Below are positions 27,120 to 39,373 of a DNA stretch of 64,000 bases, piece by piece (the first letter of the stretch is position 1; each line of letters starts with the position of its first letter). Location of the stretch: NCBI RefSeq assembly GCF_963678975.1, contig NC_089278.1:15171959-15235958 (forward strand). Direction: 5' to 3'. This DNA comes from Dysidea avara. Its lineage: Eukaryota > Porifera > Demospongiae > Dictyoceratida > Dysideidae. The notes beneath the pieces are model-generated. The model was not told where the DNA came from and did no database searches. It saw nothing but the letters and a program-made list of their open reading frames with translations. The translations under genes and the position numbers were made by a program.

Positions 27120-27896
27120 TACATTGTCTGCAAAGTGTAATGTATGGTGACTGTATTCTACAGTGTCATTGTTGATGCGGTATGGTTATTGTTTTAGTGT
27201 TTATATAGTCTCTTGTTGATTGGTTCAACTATAAATAACCAATGTGAAAACGTTACAAATACCAGCACAGCTTAACCCTTATTTACATAGCATTCTATAA
27301 TGTATTGTCCAAACATTGCAGTGCACTAGACATTTAATACAAGATTACTAACTATAACAATTAACATGCTGTATTGAGAGTTTATGTGTTAAACGATAAC
27401 TAAATTAGTTAAAATAAATGAAATGTGTAGATATTGCAGCTACATATTTACTGCAACATTCCAAAGTCACTTTAATGTGCCCCATGTTGAAATAGCAAGG
27501 TAGTGCTGAATTAACATATTGCCATATTAACTTAACAGATGGTCATTACTGCTAACATGTGGTATGTTATAGCAAGGGCTTACCTGCTGAATAGCGAGAA
27601 AATTGTTAAAACAACATGCTGACTGAAATATAACCGAGTGTTTGTAGATTGGACAAGTACATGCTTATTTCAACATTAGTGTGTTATATTGAAAGGGATT
27701 ATGTTAAAGTAACAAACTAGTGCTAATTTTACATACTGTCAAAATAACATTTTCTGTTAAAATGACAATGGATGATTGCATATAACAAACTGTATGTTGT
27801 GTTGATATTTTATGTGTCAAAATGACAATAATTGTTTATACAACATATTGTCAATTTAACATTTTGTGTTAATTTAACAAGTTTGTTTTTGCTGTG
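27120..27896. repeat. Right subterminal region of the CACTA-like element
   Basis: About 700 bases with no coding frame but many words of the form TTAACA, TAACAT and TGTTAA, in both orientations and roughly periodic. It ends in the terminal inverted repeat. Confidence 0.5.
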
Positions 27897-28533
27897 TAGT
27901 AACCCAGTGTGGTTTACCCTTCAGCAGGAAATTGTTCTTTAGTTGGTTGACATAATTCAAAGGTGATGTAATCCTTACCACCAAATGTTGTCATCATCTC
28001 TAGCAAAGCGCATGGTAAAGAAAATGCCCAAAACTACCAATCTCAGCATCATTTCTCACAACTACCTTGATAAAAAATAAAAATGCACACTGTGATGTCA
28101 TACTCACTAGAATGTGAGAATGATATACTGTAGCCTAATGCTTTGATTTCTGTAGATTTTTAAAAGGGATGTTTTTCTGAAAGTATAATTTTTTCACTAG
28201 CTAACTAGCTATACTGAATGTATAGAAAGTGATGCAAAGCTAGCAGGGATCCAGAGGGATGTTTGACAGTTCATTAGCTATACAGTTTTATTTTAGGCTA
28301 CTTTTTAGTGTACTGTTGCAAGCAAATTCAATGCTTTACAATTAAGAAAAGATGTGCAGGTGACAAATATACCCATTACTATGGATCTTATCGAAGAGAT
28401 TTACACTGTTGTATGTTCATTCAGCTTTACTGCATGTGTGAATATAGCTATCTATTGTGCAGCTATGAGGCCCCCTTGGGGCTCCTTCCAGAAAGTCAAA
28501 ATGTGATGCTACCTTTTCCCAGCATGCACTTAC

Positions 28534-28760
28534 CGCGAATATTGTTTCTGCTTCTGCAACTACTCTACAGTGGCTTTGCTGATGCTGCTGCTGTAGTCTC
28601 ACTGCTGCAGTAGATCCTGACGAGCTTGTTTCAAGCTTCAGTTTAATACACTACACCAATGCTGCAAAATCATCGAATTTAGAGTCGACATGAGTTGGAG
28701 TCTGAACCACCATTTCGGTTAAAGACGGGCTAATGATGTAACTCAGGGGATGGCGTTTTG
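28534..28760 (-). promoter_or_regulatory. Conserved upstream exon-like block and candidate promoter, unit 2
   Basis: The minus-strand block ends in ATATTCGCG|GTAAGT with the exon edge at 28534. It is only about 0.5 kb upstream of exon 1 of pseudogene B. The CRE-like box is degraded here (tgatgtaa near 28734), unlike units 1 and 3. The role is inferred from conservation. Confidence 0.4.
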
Positions 28761-28800
28761 TGGACCGACTGTGTTTTCCGTATTAGGAATGGCCGGTTTG

Positions 28801-28854
28801 ACCATAGATATACTAACCCCAGGTACGTATACCTGGGGTTAGTATATCTATGGT
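28801..28854. repeat. Perfect 25-bp-arm palindrome inserted in the upstream region
   Basis: The arms 28801-28825 and 28830-28854 are exact reverse complements, separated by CGTA. The equivalent places in units 1 and 3 (ggaatagtttgtcacctg near 12054, ggaatggtttgccacctg near 41381) lack it. The flanks show a short duplicated TTTG or TTG. It is very small for an autonomous mobile unit, so it may be an extreme MITE. Confidence 0.85.
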
Positions 28855-29412
28855 TTGACATCTGTCACCCTGATCACTGGGACAAGGTTCTGCGGACAAC
28901 TTGAATCAACTTGAAGTGACCTGAATCTAGAAGATTGACACATACTGTTTTGGCAATAGTAAACAAGATGATCTAATAGAGCAGTCAAGCCGAGTACTCC
29001 CCATTACTTGTTACATTATAGTACCCATTGTTCTGGATGTTAGATCTGCCCCTATTCCTAATGATCATGCATGTAACTAACCATTCATGAAAATGTAAAG
29101 TCTAGCTGCTAGACTGTCAAACATTAATAATGATGAACAAATCCCCACACCCATTTTCAGAAACAACTGCAGGTAATTTTTGGAGGTCAAGAAAGAATTA
29201 AAAATGTTTGAATGGTGAAGTGCCCCACTGGTGGGGTGATTTAAATGTCAAATTGGAACAAATCTCCCACTATTCCCCTCTGTATGCCTGGGAGGGGGTA
29301 GTTTGGGTTTAATATTGAAGTGCATTGTCTACAAACATGTGATTCTGAATTCCTTTAAAACTTGTAATGGACAAACAAATGCATGCAATGTAGCTAGCCA
29401 CCCTCAACCCAA

Positions 29413-29903
29413 TGGCGGATCCAGGATGGGGCATTTGGGGCAAATGCCCCCCCTCTCCACCTTGTGGAGGAGCCAGCCATGCTTCTGATTAAAATAGCTA
29501 GTAAATTTTGTCAGGCCAACCGAGATCAGTTTAAAACTCATGAAAATATGCACATTTTACTAGCATTTATTACAAATTCACCTGAAACCAAAGCAAACTG
29601 AAGTCAAACTAATTGTAAAATAGTCACTCAGCACCTTCGTGCGTATTAAGCGCCTCTAAAAATAATTATCGTGTTGCTGTTATTTAAGACATTTAGAGCC
29701 TTTTAAACAGTTTAAGACTTCACAACCATCTGAAAAGGCCAAAATGGCAAAAATTAACAGTGAGACACCACTAAGAGGTGATTATTTGCTGCTTCAAAAA
29801 AGCAGCACTGAGCTATAGAGAATATGGCTCTCCCCATACATGCAACCACCTACAACTTACCCTGTTTGTGCCCCTCCCCTAGCCAGCTCCTGGATCCGCC
29901 CCT
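29413..29903 (-). mobile_element. GGCGGATCCAG element, full copy
   Basis: The ends ggcggatccagga and tcctggatccgcc are inverted repeats. The sequence is collinear with 37455-37914 and is the inverse of 40124-40603 and 4875-5190. Short G- and C-runs lie near one end (catttggggcaaatgcccc, itself a hairpin). No coding capacity is seen. It is a nonautonomous DNA element of uncertain superfamily. Confidence 0.65.
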
Positions 29904-29969
29904 GCAACCTATATGTTGGCATTTGAAAGTTTGTAACTGATGATGATAATGGCTTTAAGGAAATTTATC

Positions 29970-30684
29970 CACACAAAAACAGCAAAAACTGCCAAGCTGT
30001 GAATGAAGGGTGAGGCCTTCAATAATAGCCTGGGTGGAAAAGTTGTGAAATCAAAGGTGGTGGCCATGAAATAGGCCTGAGTCAAATATGCTCAAAATTT
30101 AGCCCTAAATACTTTCAGGAATTTCTCAAATTTTTCACCTTTTATACTCTTCAGTGTTCCCATTATGCTTGCATTATGTGACTAAGTTAGCAACATTTCT
30201 TTTGATTATCTTGGGGCAATTTAACCATTTCTATTATTAGAGTATTTCACTATAAAGTTGCTGTCCTATTAGAGAGTATCAATCCAAGAAGCTATGTACA
30301 ATGCATTTGAGAGCTTTACTCAGCTCTACTGCAGTTTCCACTGACTGCTCTATTAGGGAGTATCAATCTGTTTTCATGCAATTAAATTCCATAGCTTAAA
30401 ATATCCACCTAACATGGCTGGCATATGCCAACCAGAATTGCATGAAAACAGATTGATATAGCACTAGCACTCCAACCTATTATGCTTTTATTATGCTAGC
30501 ATATTTGATGCAGGGTTACCAAGAAATGGCTGTACTGATGTTAATGCTAACAATGCACACCATTTAAAATTTATTAGGATTAAAATCAGTTTTTGGCCAC
30601 CATCTTTGATTTTTCACAACCTTTTTTTCCTAGGCTATTGAAGGCCGCACATTTTTTTCACAGTTTGGCTGTTTTTGTGCACAA
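29970..30684. mobile_element. Foldback element with nested hairpin
   Basis: The arms at about 29970-30075 and 30590-30684 are inverted. Landmarks are acaaaaacagc, gccttcaataatagcctggg and gtggtggcca, with their inverses at the right. Inside lies a second, perfect 23-bp inverted pair at 30361-30383 and 30436-30458, and copies of the ctctattagggagtatc motif. No protein is encoded. Confidence 0.55.
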
Positions 30685-31004
30685 TTTCATTTCTTTTGTA
30701 CAATATGGCCCCAGAGCCAGCCAAAGGTTTTAGAATTTATTTTTACCCACATTTCTTCTTATTTACAGACACAATAATGATTACTGAAGTTATAAGGAAA
30801 CATCCTGACCGTTTGGCAGACTCCTGTAAGCATTTGAACATTACTCAGATGGCTGCAGGTTCAAGGCTGACCAGGTTCAGTCATCTCCTTTCTGCACTTT
30901 CCAAACTTACTTTATATAACAACTTTAAACAAGCTGTAGGACCAAGTGTCCTACAGAACTTCAGCATTTGTGCTGTTAAAGTCTTAATAAATAAATAAAT
31001 AAAT
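30685..31004 (+). mobile_element. LINE 3' end with (AATA)n tail
   Basis: A short open stretch ends just before gctgttaaagtcttaataaataaataaataaa (30970-31004 region). That is the style of 3' end seen in CR1/L2-type LINEs. The upstream open frame is not clearly reverse transcriptase, so only the tail is a firm clue. Confidence 0.4.
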
Positions 31005-31483
31005 TGTATGACTTTTTGGTAACATTATTGTAATACTCTAATAGATCTTTTTATTATTTCCTTGAAGGAATTCTAATAGAACACACACAGAATACTCTAG
31101 AACAGTCATTGGTAGATCTATGAAATTGTAATAGAACAATAATCATGCATGATAGGTGTAGTATCTGGACACGTGCACGCACTATGATGTAATACATTAT
31201 GCTGTAATTGTATGCGTGCATGTACATATGTAGTTGTAGAACCTCTGTGTGTGCTTTAGTTGTTATAACCTTAGTTGTTATTGTAGTTGCTAGATTGTAG
31301 TTGTGTGTTGTAGTGCTATTATTATTCTAATGCCGACACTACAATAGGAAATTTGATTGATAGGAAATTTACATAGTAGCCCAATACACAGGAAAACTAT
31401 TTGATTAACATGAATAAGAATGGTGCACATGTGCACTTGGTAATAAGATATGTAGTGCACACAAAGAACATTGTCCTTGGTGA

Positions 31484-34400
31484 TCACTGTAAAGGATCTC
31501 CATCAATGGTTAAATCACATGAGAGACTCCCACTGCCAATATTATATACACTTCCTTTATGGTGATACGCCATTACTAGAAATCCCCTTGATCTAATAGC
31601 ATTATCTGAGCAGAACTTGATATGCAGTCCATCAGATGACATCTGGCTTGTTACGACAGGCCTTTTACTGCCACACAACTTCAGTTCGTTTCCTCCCATC
31701 ACAATCTTCATAAAATCAGGACACTTACAATCTTCATAATTCTCATCACAGCCAGTAGTAGCATTCTGCAGCATTTGGTCAATTATACAATATGTGACCA
31801 GAGCTTCATTGGCAACATTCCACACACAATATATGTTGTTTGGATAGTTGCGGTATCTAAAGTAGTTTGGGGAATTGATCTGATAAAGAGTACCAAACTC
31901 TTCTGTACGCTGGCTAATGTTTTTATGACGGAGTGGTCTCAATTCACAATATGGAATTGTAACATTTACCCTTGTCTCGCATATGTCCCTAAAAAGAAAT
32001 ACAACACACAGTACTCCATTCAAACTAGCTAGCTATTGTATGAATTGTTCATTAATTTTGTTACCCCTTTGCAAATCAATTCATTTATAAGTTGTGCAAT
32101 TCGTATAGGTAATTACACACATTTGAGTGCAATTATTGCATAATTGCACGAAAATACGTGTGATTGCCTACTAATCACATAGTGACCACCATTCATGGTT
32201 TGTAGTACACATCTATCCAGTTCTATGTGGCCATTAACTTCTACCAGGTGATTGCATCATCCTTCTTTGTATTACATCATGTGTTGTTGCACTTTAAAGG
32301 CTTCACGTGTCAGCCATTCTGATTGGCTACTCAAAACGTCTACATATGTTGCACTTAAAAGGCTTCTATTGTCAGCTTCTTTGATTGGCTATTCATTATA
32401 TCACTTTCTTGTTGCACTTAAAAGGCTTCTGTTATTCTGCTATTTTATTGGCTACTTTATAGTGCAATTACAGAAACAAGGCCATGCGATTTGGGATTAA
32501 TTGCACTCCTACTATTGAGACTAATGTATGGCAAATTAAATCACTATGTGATTATTTACAAAATAGTAATTAGAAAATAAGGAATTTTATAACTAAACTA
32601 CTGAAACAACAGCACCTAGCTGCTTTGTGGCACTACTATAGTTCAAATAAAATTAAACCAGCATAACTAATATTAAAACTGTCAATAGTTTCACCACACT
32701 ACACCTCCAGATCCAGTAGCCAAAGTTGTAGGAAATAGTTGACAGTAGATATAATAACAGTAGTATGTAGTTAATTAGATTATGTGATCTAGGCCATTAT
32801 GTATAAATGTTGTAGTACATGTTTCAATTATATCACGCTATGTTAATTAATTATTACTAGACCAGTTATCACAAAAGTTAGGAAATTATTCCCAGGCAAA
32901 GGGCTGTCACTTTAAATCTGATCCCCTTTAGTAAGAGTGGTCCAGGATGACCAATTATGAGGTCACATTTGGTCGACCCAACCAATTTTGGCAGCAAGAA
33001 TGGTCCGTCAGACCAAATTTAGCAGTGCTATCCCACATAACTAGCCTGCTTTGCAAATTTTGATCTGCAAGAAACAAGATTGAAAACCAGTCAGGGAGGA
33101 TAAATTGTGGCTGATCCTGCCTTTGCCATGAACTATCTAATTCATAATGTAATACTTTATATGTAGTAGTGTATCATCAGTTACAGGTATGGCCTGAGTG
33201 AACAAAAAAACTGCTGCCCTACTGGAGGTGTTTGTATGCAAGATTGAGATAATAGCCTTCAACAGAACTGTCAAAATTTATATAACAGTTAAACATTGAA
33301 ACACGGGGTTCTACAGAATTTAATGCCCTGCTACTACAGGGTCTGAGGGTTTCTAAATTTTGTAGAACCCTGTGTTTTGATGTCTAACTTATTTTGACCA
33401 CAGCTTCTTGTTGTACCTTCACAGCTGCTTGTGACATAAGAAATGTAGCACTGAGTAGTGTTAACAAGCCCATACATCTCCCCATAATTAGTACGACACT
33501 TGCTATCCAGTTAAGCGCCCATGCGTTGCCAATGTTATAGCCGTGTTTTGTATTGCCTCAGAGACAGGGAAACAATTTAAGGTATCTACAGGATTTGGAT
33601 AGCTGTAAGTAGCCAATGAAATTAGAGTATTTCATCTAGCTGCAGTCTAAATAATAATTGTTAGACATTGAAACAGACGGTTCTACAAAATTTAGTAACC
33701 CAAAAGGCTCTCTGTTGACTTGTGGTGCGTAATTGCCATGTCTTGTATTGCCCCTGTGGTCTAAATTTCAATAGAGCAATTACTGCTTGTATGTGATTTT
33801 GGGATCCGTCTACAGTCTCTGCAAGGGGTATAGCTGACTACATTTCTTCGTACCGAATTTCCTCAATGTGATTAAAACTCCATGTAGTTTCAAGAAAATC
33901 TTCTGGAGACATGCAGTGAATTACATAATTTTAAAGAATGAGTGTAAAAGCTGTGGTAATTTTACATGTGATGTACACTGCTGCAAACCTTGTTGCTTTT
34001 GTGCCATAGAATCTAGAAACCAAAATCTAACTGACCGAGATCATGAAATGTACTATGTAGGTGGCGGCGGCAGCAGCAGCTCCTAATCACTTCATTGTCT
34101 TACAACTTGCAAAGTAAAGATACGACTTTAAAATTGCAAATTACCACAAATATAGTAATAGCTATTGTTTTACCATATACTGATAAAAGTGCATGGTACT
34201 GGAATTATTGTATACCATATCCCTTTGGTGGATTATAGAAGTACACTTACTTTCCTTTTTAACATTTATTCATTTTTATTAAAAAGGAAAACAATTAGGC
34301 TGGGGATATCAAAAGCTTTTCAAAAGTCTTGCTATTATATCTATACCTACTGACTGTATGGTTTGCTGTGATTGGCATGAGAAAAGAAAAAAATGATCAA

Positions 34401-36985
34401 ATTCACTTTTGATTTCTTGCTTCAAATTGACCAGATTGCACAAAACAAAAATTACTTTATGCTCCCTCAACCTGCTAGATAAATAGTTTAAGTGTGCATG
34501 CATGCAGGGAGATAGGGAGAGAGGACTTTAACAATGAAAATTACACAGTGGAGTTTGCATACATAAATACATGGTGCTGCCCACAGAAAATTAAATTAAA
34601 GTCTAAAATAGTATTTCAGACTGTGTTGTTACACTTAAAATATGAGTTGCGACTGTTCTATTAGAGTGATTTACTACTCTATTACAGTATCTTTGTTGTT
34701 ATAAGTATTGACCAATAAAAATGGGGTGGGGGAGGCTGCTTTCTACTGCTTATCCATGAGGAGTGTTACTATGCCTTTACAGCATACAAACAAAGTCAGA
34801 TTAAATTTTCAAAAAGATAGTTCTTTTTTGCAGCATACTTGGTCAAGGAGGATCAGATTTGGCAAAGAATGAATTTTTTTATTACAAGGCAGTGTAATGG
34901 ACAGCACATAGTAAGCAATGTAACTAATTTGCTGGTCAGTAAGTAGTCATTGTGCGATAAAATAACTTTATATAGTGAGCAATAGTTAAATGTATCTGGC
35001 ACATGAATATTAATAAAAGTTTGCTTATGTTAAATTATGTCACAAACAGTCAACAAGCAAGTGTAAGAATCACGAAGGAAACTGATAGCAATTAAAGTGT
35101 TGTAATCATCACCTGATCTGCACATTTAATCTCCTTACTTTATTCTTTTGTAATTGATAACACACAAAGATATCAACATGACTGCATGTTGTAGGGGATC
35201 AATTCACCACTGGGTCTGGGATTATTTCTGCATTCTTCAACATTTCAACTCATATTTCTGACTCCCTGTGTTCACAGGCTTTAGCCTTCTCACAGGTCCC
35301 TAGTAGGATGGCATTTAATAGCTGCAAATTGATGATGGGACTAGTTGTAAAAATCAGTAAAATGTGGAATATGGGAGGAATAATGGAATAAGTAAAACTT
35401 ATCTTTTGCTCAAAAAGTTTGAGACTGACATAGCAAGTTCACTGTGGCTATAATGCCAAAAGTTAAGTAGCCATAGTCTGTTCACATTCACCTGAGCCCT
35501 TGCTTCTTGTTAATAACTCTTGTTACATGAGCCAGCTGCCCAAACACTTAGTACTACTGTGAAGCCCTTTAAATTCCAAAACTGTTTATCAAAAAGCACT
35601 TTGAAACAGGCGTAAGTTGAACAAGTGAGTTATGAGGCTTTAAAAATATCCCATACATTGAGTATGGACACATGCTCACCTCTTCGATATGCAGTTTTTG
35701 GCAGGGGCTCAGGTGAATGTGAACACCCTTAACTATAGTTATGTAGCTACGCATATTCAGAAATTCTCTACTAAAGAGTAAAAGTGCCTCAATACATGAT
35801 CCAATCTTGTGATAGCAACGACAGGTGTAGTCCATTATTTTGATTAAATTGCTTTGCAATCCACAATTTTTGGTGAAGTGCTAATCTAATGATAATAACT
35901 ACACATTTCTAAGGCTAGCAAATATACCGTATTTCTATAATTATAAACCGTTAAAAATATTTCGTCGAAGGTAACATCTGACGAAAATTAATTACACGAA
36001 AATTTTTTACCAACGTAATATTCGAGAAGTTGAACGAATTCGGTAAACTACTTTCTGGCCACCTGGATCGAGACTTGGCCATTGGCGTGTCAAACATATG
36101 CCTGCTGCAGTCTTTTAAAAACAAAGTTCTCCCTGAGAGGGGTTCGTCTCGCTTCGTCTATTTCGCTGCACGTTGGTAATGATGCCATTCCGTGATAGAC
36201 AGCTACTACAGGACACATTAAATAAAGTATATATGTACAAATATGCAAGTTGCATGGAATGAGCTTCTACCACTCCAGTCCATTGCTTGATTTGTGACGG
36301 ACAACTTCTAAATCTGAGGCACAGCCTCCATGGAACGGAGATGCCACACTTCAGTTTCGCTGCTTGTCGTTCTGCTTCTCAAAAAATGGCTGTATAGAAT
36401 TAATAAAGTTATGTAATTCATTGTTAAAAATTTTTCGTCGCTTGAGGACACTGGTGAAAATTTTTTAACACGAAAATTTGTCTCGTGAAAATTTCTCGCA
36501 GCTTATATTTATAGAAATACGGTATATCCTTTTTTCCCTGTCTTCCTTCTTTTCTTAAAGCTAAAGACTTTATACAATTTAAAACTAATATTTTAGTCAC
36601 TATAGGGAAAACAATGTTTTAGTAATCCTTCTGTCTAATACTGCCATCAGGTATATAGTCACACATGAAATCCCATTAACTACATACAGCAAACTTACTT
36701 GTAATTACAACCTCCAAAGCCATCATCTTTGCAAACTGGCTTGCACTCTGTAATTTCTGGTACTATCTTGGCAGTTTTCTTCACTTTGAAACATGCCATT
36801 TCCCTGCAAATAACAAGTGAACAATAGAACTAGTAACCCAGTGTGGTTTACCCTTCAGCAGGAAATTGTTCTTTAGTTGGTCGACATAATTCACAGGGAA
36901 TGTAATCCTTGCCACCGATGTTGTCATCATCACCAGCCAAGCACATGGTAAAGAAAATGCCCAACACTACCAGTCTCAACATCAT
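31484..36985 (-). CDS. Secreted CUB-domain protein, copy C (truncated, open)
   Basis: Exons on the minus strand are 36852-36985, 36699-36803 and 31484-31988, giving 247 residues with consistent phases. Exon 1 has a signal peptide (LVVLGIFFTMCLA) and IPCELC. Exon 2 is cysteine-rich and ends NYK across the junction. Exon 3 holds the CUB domain (YQINSPNYF, YCVWNVANEALVTY, KLCGSKRP, IKFCSDNA, LVMAYHHK). After the CUB domain the frame runs into new sequence ending GDPLQ, then TGA. The bases around that stop (ttgatggagatcc, then tttacagtgatcac) match the region just after the stop codon of exon 5 in copies A and E. A deletion has therefore joined exon 3 to former 3' UTR and removed exons 4-5 and the KKKRQ site. 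Intron 2 is 4.7 kb and filled with repeats. No inactivating change is seen, but expression is unknown. Confidence 0.65.
33170..34400. repeat. Dispersed repeat related to 19100-19900, with internal inverted repeats
   Basis: Shares segments with 19100-19900, partly inverted. It also contains an imperfect inverted pair at about 33291-33321 and 33352-33384 (aacacggggttctacagaa and its inverse). A third relative of the same sequence is at 33663-33700 (gacggttctacaaaattta). It lies in intron 2 of copy C. A small Cys-rich open frame at 33868-34086 ends in a CAGCAG tract and is not supported as a gene. Confidence 0.4.
35923..36527. mobile_element. MITE with TATACCGTATTTCTATAA ends, about 600 bp
   Basis: The left end is TATACCGTATTTCTATAA. 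The right end is its inverse (ttatagaaatacggtata with one base offset). The subterminal parts are rich in ttcgtc / gacgaaaattt and cacgaaaattttt words on both sides, also inverted. Flanking TA dinucleotides fit Tc1/mariner-like insertion. The centre has no recognisable protein. Confidence 0.65.
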
Positions 36986-37454
36986 TCCTCACAACTACCT
37001 TGATAAACAGGATGCACATGTAATGTCTTATTTATGTACACACATGTAAAAATTGTCAGACCATTCAGATTGGTGACTATTAGAATAAGAGAATGATATG
37101 CTGTAGGCAAAAGCTTTAAGTCTACAGTTCAGATTAAAAGGGAATTGGTTACTATACTGAATGTTTAGAATGTGATGCAAAGCTAGCAGGGATCTGGAGG
37201 CATGTCACCTGGAAATGTGACAATTTATTAGGAGTATACTGTTGCAAGCAAATTCATTGCCTTAGAAGGAAGATATGCTGGAATTAATTTGAAATACTAT
37301 ACTTAAGTCAAATATCCCTAGCAATGCATTAAATTATGAGCATAAATCAAACAGACTATTCTCTGTAACATTGTTTGTTCTATTAGAGTATAGTTGCCTG
37401 TTTAATTAGAAAAAAAATTTTGAGATAGTAAATAACAAGTGGTTACATCTCAAT

Positions 37455-37914
37455 TGTGGATCCAGGATGGGGAATTTGAGGCAAATGCCCCCCCCCCCCT
37501 CATCTTGTGGAGGAGCCATACTTCTGATTAAAATACTAAACTATATGCCAGGCCAAGATCAGCTTATAAAACTCACGAAAATATGCACATTTCACTAGCA
37601 TTTATTACGAATTCATGCACCTGAAACCAAAGTCAAACTAGCTATGAAATTGTCACCCAGCACCTTAATGTGTACTAAGTGCGTAATAAGTGCCTCTAAA
37701 ATAATTATCAAGTTGCTAAGCCTTTTAAACAGCTTTAAAGACTGCACAGCCATCTGCAAAGGCCAAAATGGTAAAATCCAACAGTGAAATACTACTAAGA
37801 AGTGTATTATTTGCTGCTTCAAAAAGCAGCAACTAACAAGAGGATCTGGCCCTTCCTCAAAGTATAACCACCTATGAACTTGCCTCTTTGTGCCCCTCCC
37901 CCTGGATCTGTCCC
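37455..37914 (-). mobile_element. GGCGGATCCAG element, second copy in unit 3
   Basis: Starts gtggatccaggatgggg and ends near cccctggatctgtccctg. It is collinear with 29413-29903 but diverged and slightly shorter. A run of ten or more C lies near 37490. The end bases have drifted from the consensus. Confidence 0.6.
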
Positions 37915-38393
37915 TGCACCTAAAACTAAGGTGCCCATGCAGTACCATAACATGCATACAAATTAAGAGTTAACAAAGAGAGTATCCTACTCCAATGTAC
38001 TCATGTGGATTTAATGCTGAGTAAATTGTGCAATCACCATTACAATGATTGTCAAAAGTTAAGTTTTATACTGTTAAACTGAGGTTTTATATCTTGTAAT
38101 CACTCTTTTCTTGTATCAAGATATACACTAACTTTATGTATCAACTATGTTTTTACCTATATTTCATGTACTGCTATGTCAAATGCAGTGCACTACATCA
38201 AAAAAAGAAGCCTGGTCACCTGGTCAATATTGGAGAGTTGGTAGCTAGGACTAGAAACATATAGTTAACTTTGCACAGCCTCAGCTATGTTGTTAGTGAA
38301 GTGGCTAAAACTTCCTGACAATCTTGCATAAATAATGGTTAGGACTTATGACCCCTTGTGATTAATCACATAATTACAAGTAATAGTTCACCT

Positions 38394-38684
38394 CAGGGGT
38401 GGTGGAGCAGGCCAAAGAGTGAGGGGGCCAGGCCAACTGTAAGTGAAGACCAAACAAAAACAACAAAAAAAGATGACTACCTGCTGACAATAGCTTCCCT
38501 CCACCAACTATATCTCCTATTTATAATTACACATACGTAGCTAAGTAGCGTGCTACACTGCTTCTCTGAATACTGTGACTGCTCTATTAGAGTATCTAGA
38601 TCCTGACTGTTCTATTAGGGTATCTCGATCTTTTCTTGCAAACATTGTCCCATAAAGTGGGCCCCCCCATCTTCACCCCCTATG
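38394..38684. mobile_element. MITE with perfect 8-bp target duplication
   Basis: GTTCACCT occurs at 38386-38393 and again at 38685-38692. Unit 1 is uninterrupted at this place (gtaatagttcaccacagc near 10870). The ends are CAGGGGTGG and, inverted, CATAGGGGGTG. Inside are two tandem copies of the gactgctctattagagtatc motif (38577-38640). The 8-bp duplication fits hAT. Confidence 0.7.
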
Positions 38685-39033
38685 GTTCACCTTATAGTTA
38701 AACTGGGCTCAATGAATATCAAATTTCATTACAGCTGTTTCCAAATGGTAGTCATTGTGCTCATCGGCTCGATTTGTCTCATGTGTGTTAGCAATTATCA
38801 CACTATCCCAATACGCACAAGAAAGCTAAAGTTTGTAAATGTGAGGAGTTGGTAATTTAATATCTAAATACTACCAGATCAAGAGTGCTACAGGCAAGTA
38901 CTTAAGTCTGGCAAAATGTTGAATAGAAGCTTGTCAAAATAGCTAAATGGAATGAATCAAATGATATTGAAAGATGGATTGATTCTGGAATCTGGATGAC
39001 AAGATGGTCTATCATCCAAAAAATGTATATATA

Positions 39034-39373
39034 CAGGGGCAGATCCAGACTTTTTAAAATGGGGTTCCACTCTAGAATTGCAACTTCACCCTAGCTGTAA
39101 GTCAAAGACCAAAAAAAAAAAAAGAAAAGGTCATCAGCTGCTGACAATAGCTTCCCATCACCATAGATGCCCTCACCAACTATATTTCCTTATTGATAAC
39201 TACATTCATAGCTTGCTACACTATATACTCTTCTTAAGAATACTATCACTGCTCTATTAGAGTATTTCGATCTTGACTGCTCTATTAGAGTATCTCGAGT
39301 AAGAGAGGCTCTTTCAAAAGGAGGGTTCCATGGAACCCTTTGAACCCCCCCTTCCCCCCTGGATCCGCCCCTG
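39034..39373. mobile_element. MITE with CAGGGGC ends
   Basis: The left end is caggggcagatccag, and the right end ctggatccgcccctg is the inverse. An inner ggggttcca / tggaacccc pair is also present. It carries two tandem copies of the tgctctattagagtat motif (39247-39300). It is flanked by TA-rich sequence, so the target duplication is ambiguous; a (TA)n tract follows at 39373-39394. Confidence 0.65.

Larger units (their letters stand above)
20895..27899. mobile_element. CACTA/EnSpm-like DNA transposon, about 7.0 kb
   Basis: The termini are inverted repeats: CTACACAGCAAAAA then ACTTGTCAAATTAACA at the left, and the inverse of CTACACAGCAAAAACAAAC then TTGTTAAATTAACAC at the right. The paralogous site in copy C (36821-36840, aactagtaaccc) lacks it. 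Comparison fits either a 3-bp TAG duplication (20892-20894 and 27897-27899) or a TA duplication with CACAG...CTGTG ends. Inside are two divergent, decayed genes (21473-23340 minus and 23343-27113 plus) and subterminal arrays of TTAACA/TAACAT words. The CMC (CACTA) assignment rests on CACAG ends, the short duplication, subterminal repeats and the TNP2-like character of the plus-strand protein. The superfamily is inferred. Confidence 0.75.

Noticed and set aside
28417-28602. Coding use of the Gln-rich frame in the upstream block
   Set aside because: The frame is not shared by the homologous blocks in units 1, 3 and 5, so a 5' untranslated exon is more likely.
33868-34086. A small Cys-rich gene ending in a Gly-Ser tract
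   Set aside because: It overlaps a dispersed, rearranged repeat and the end is a CAGCAG run. There is no splice or homology support.
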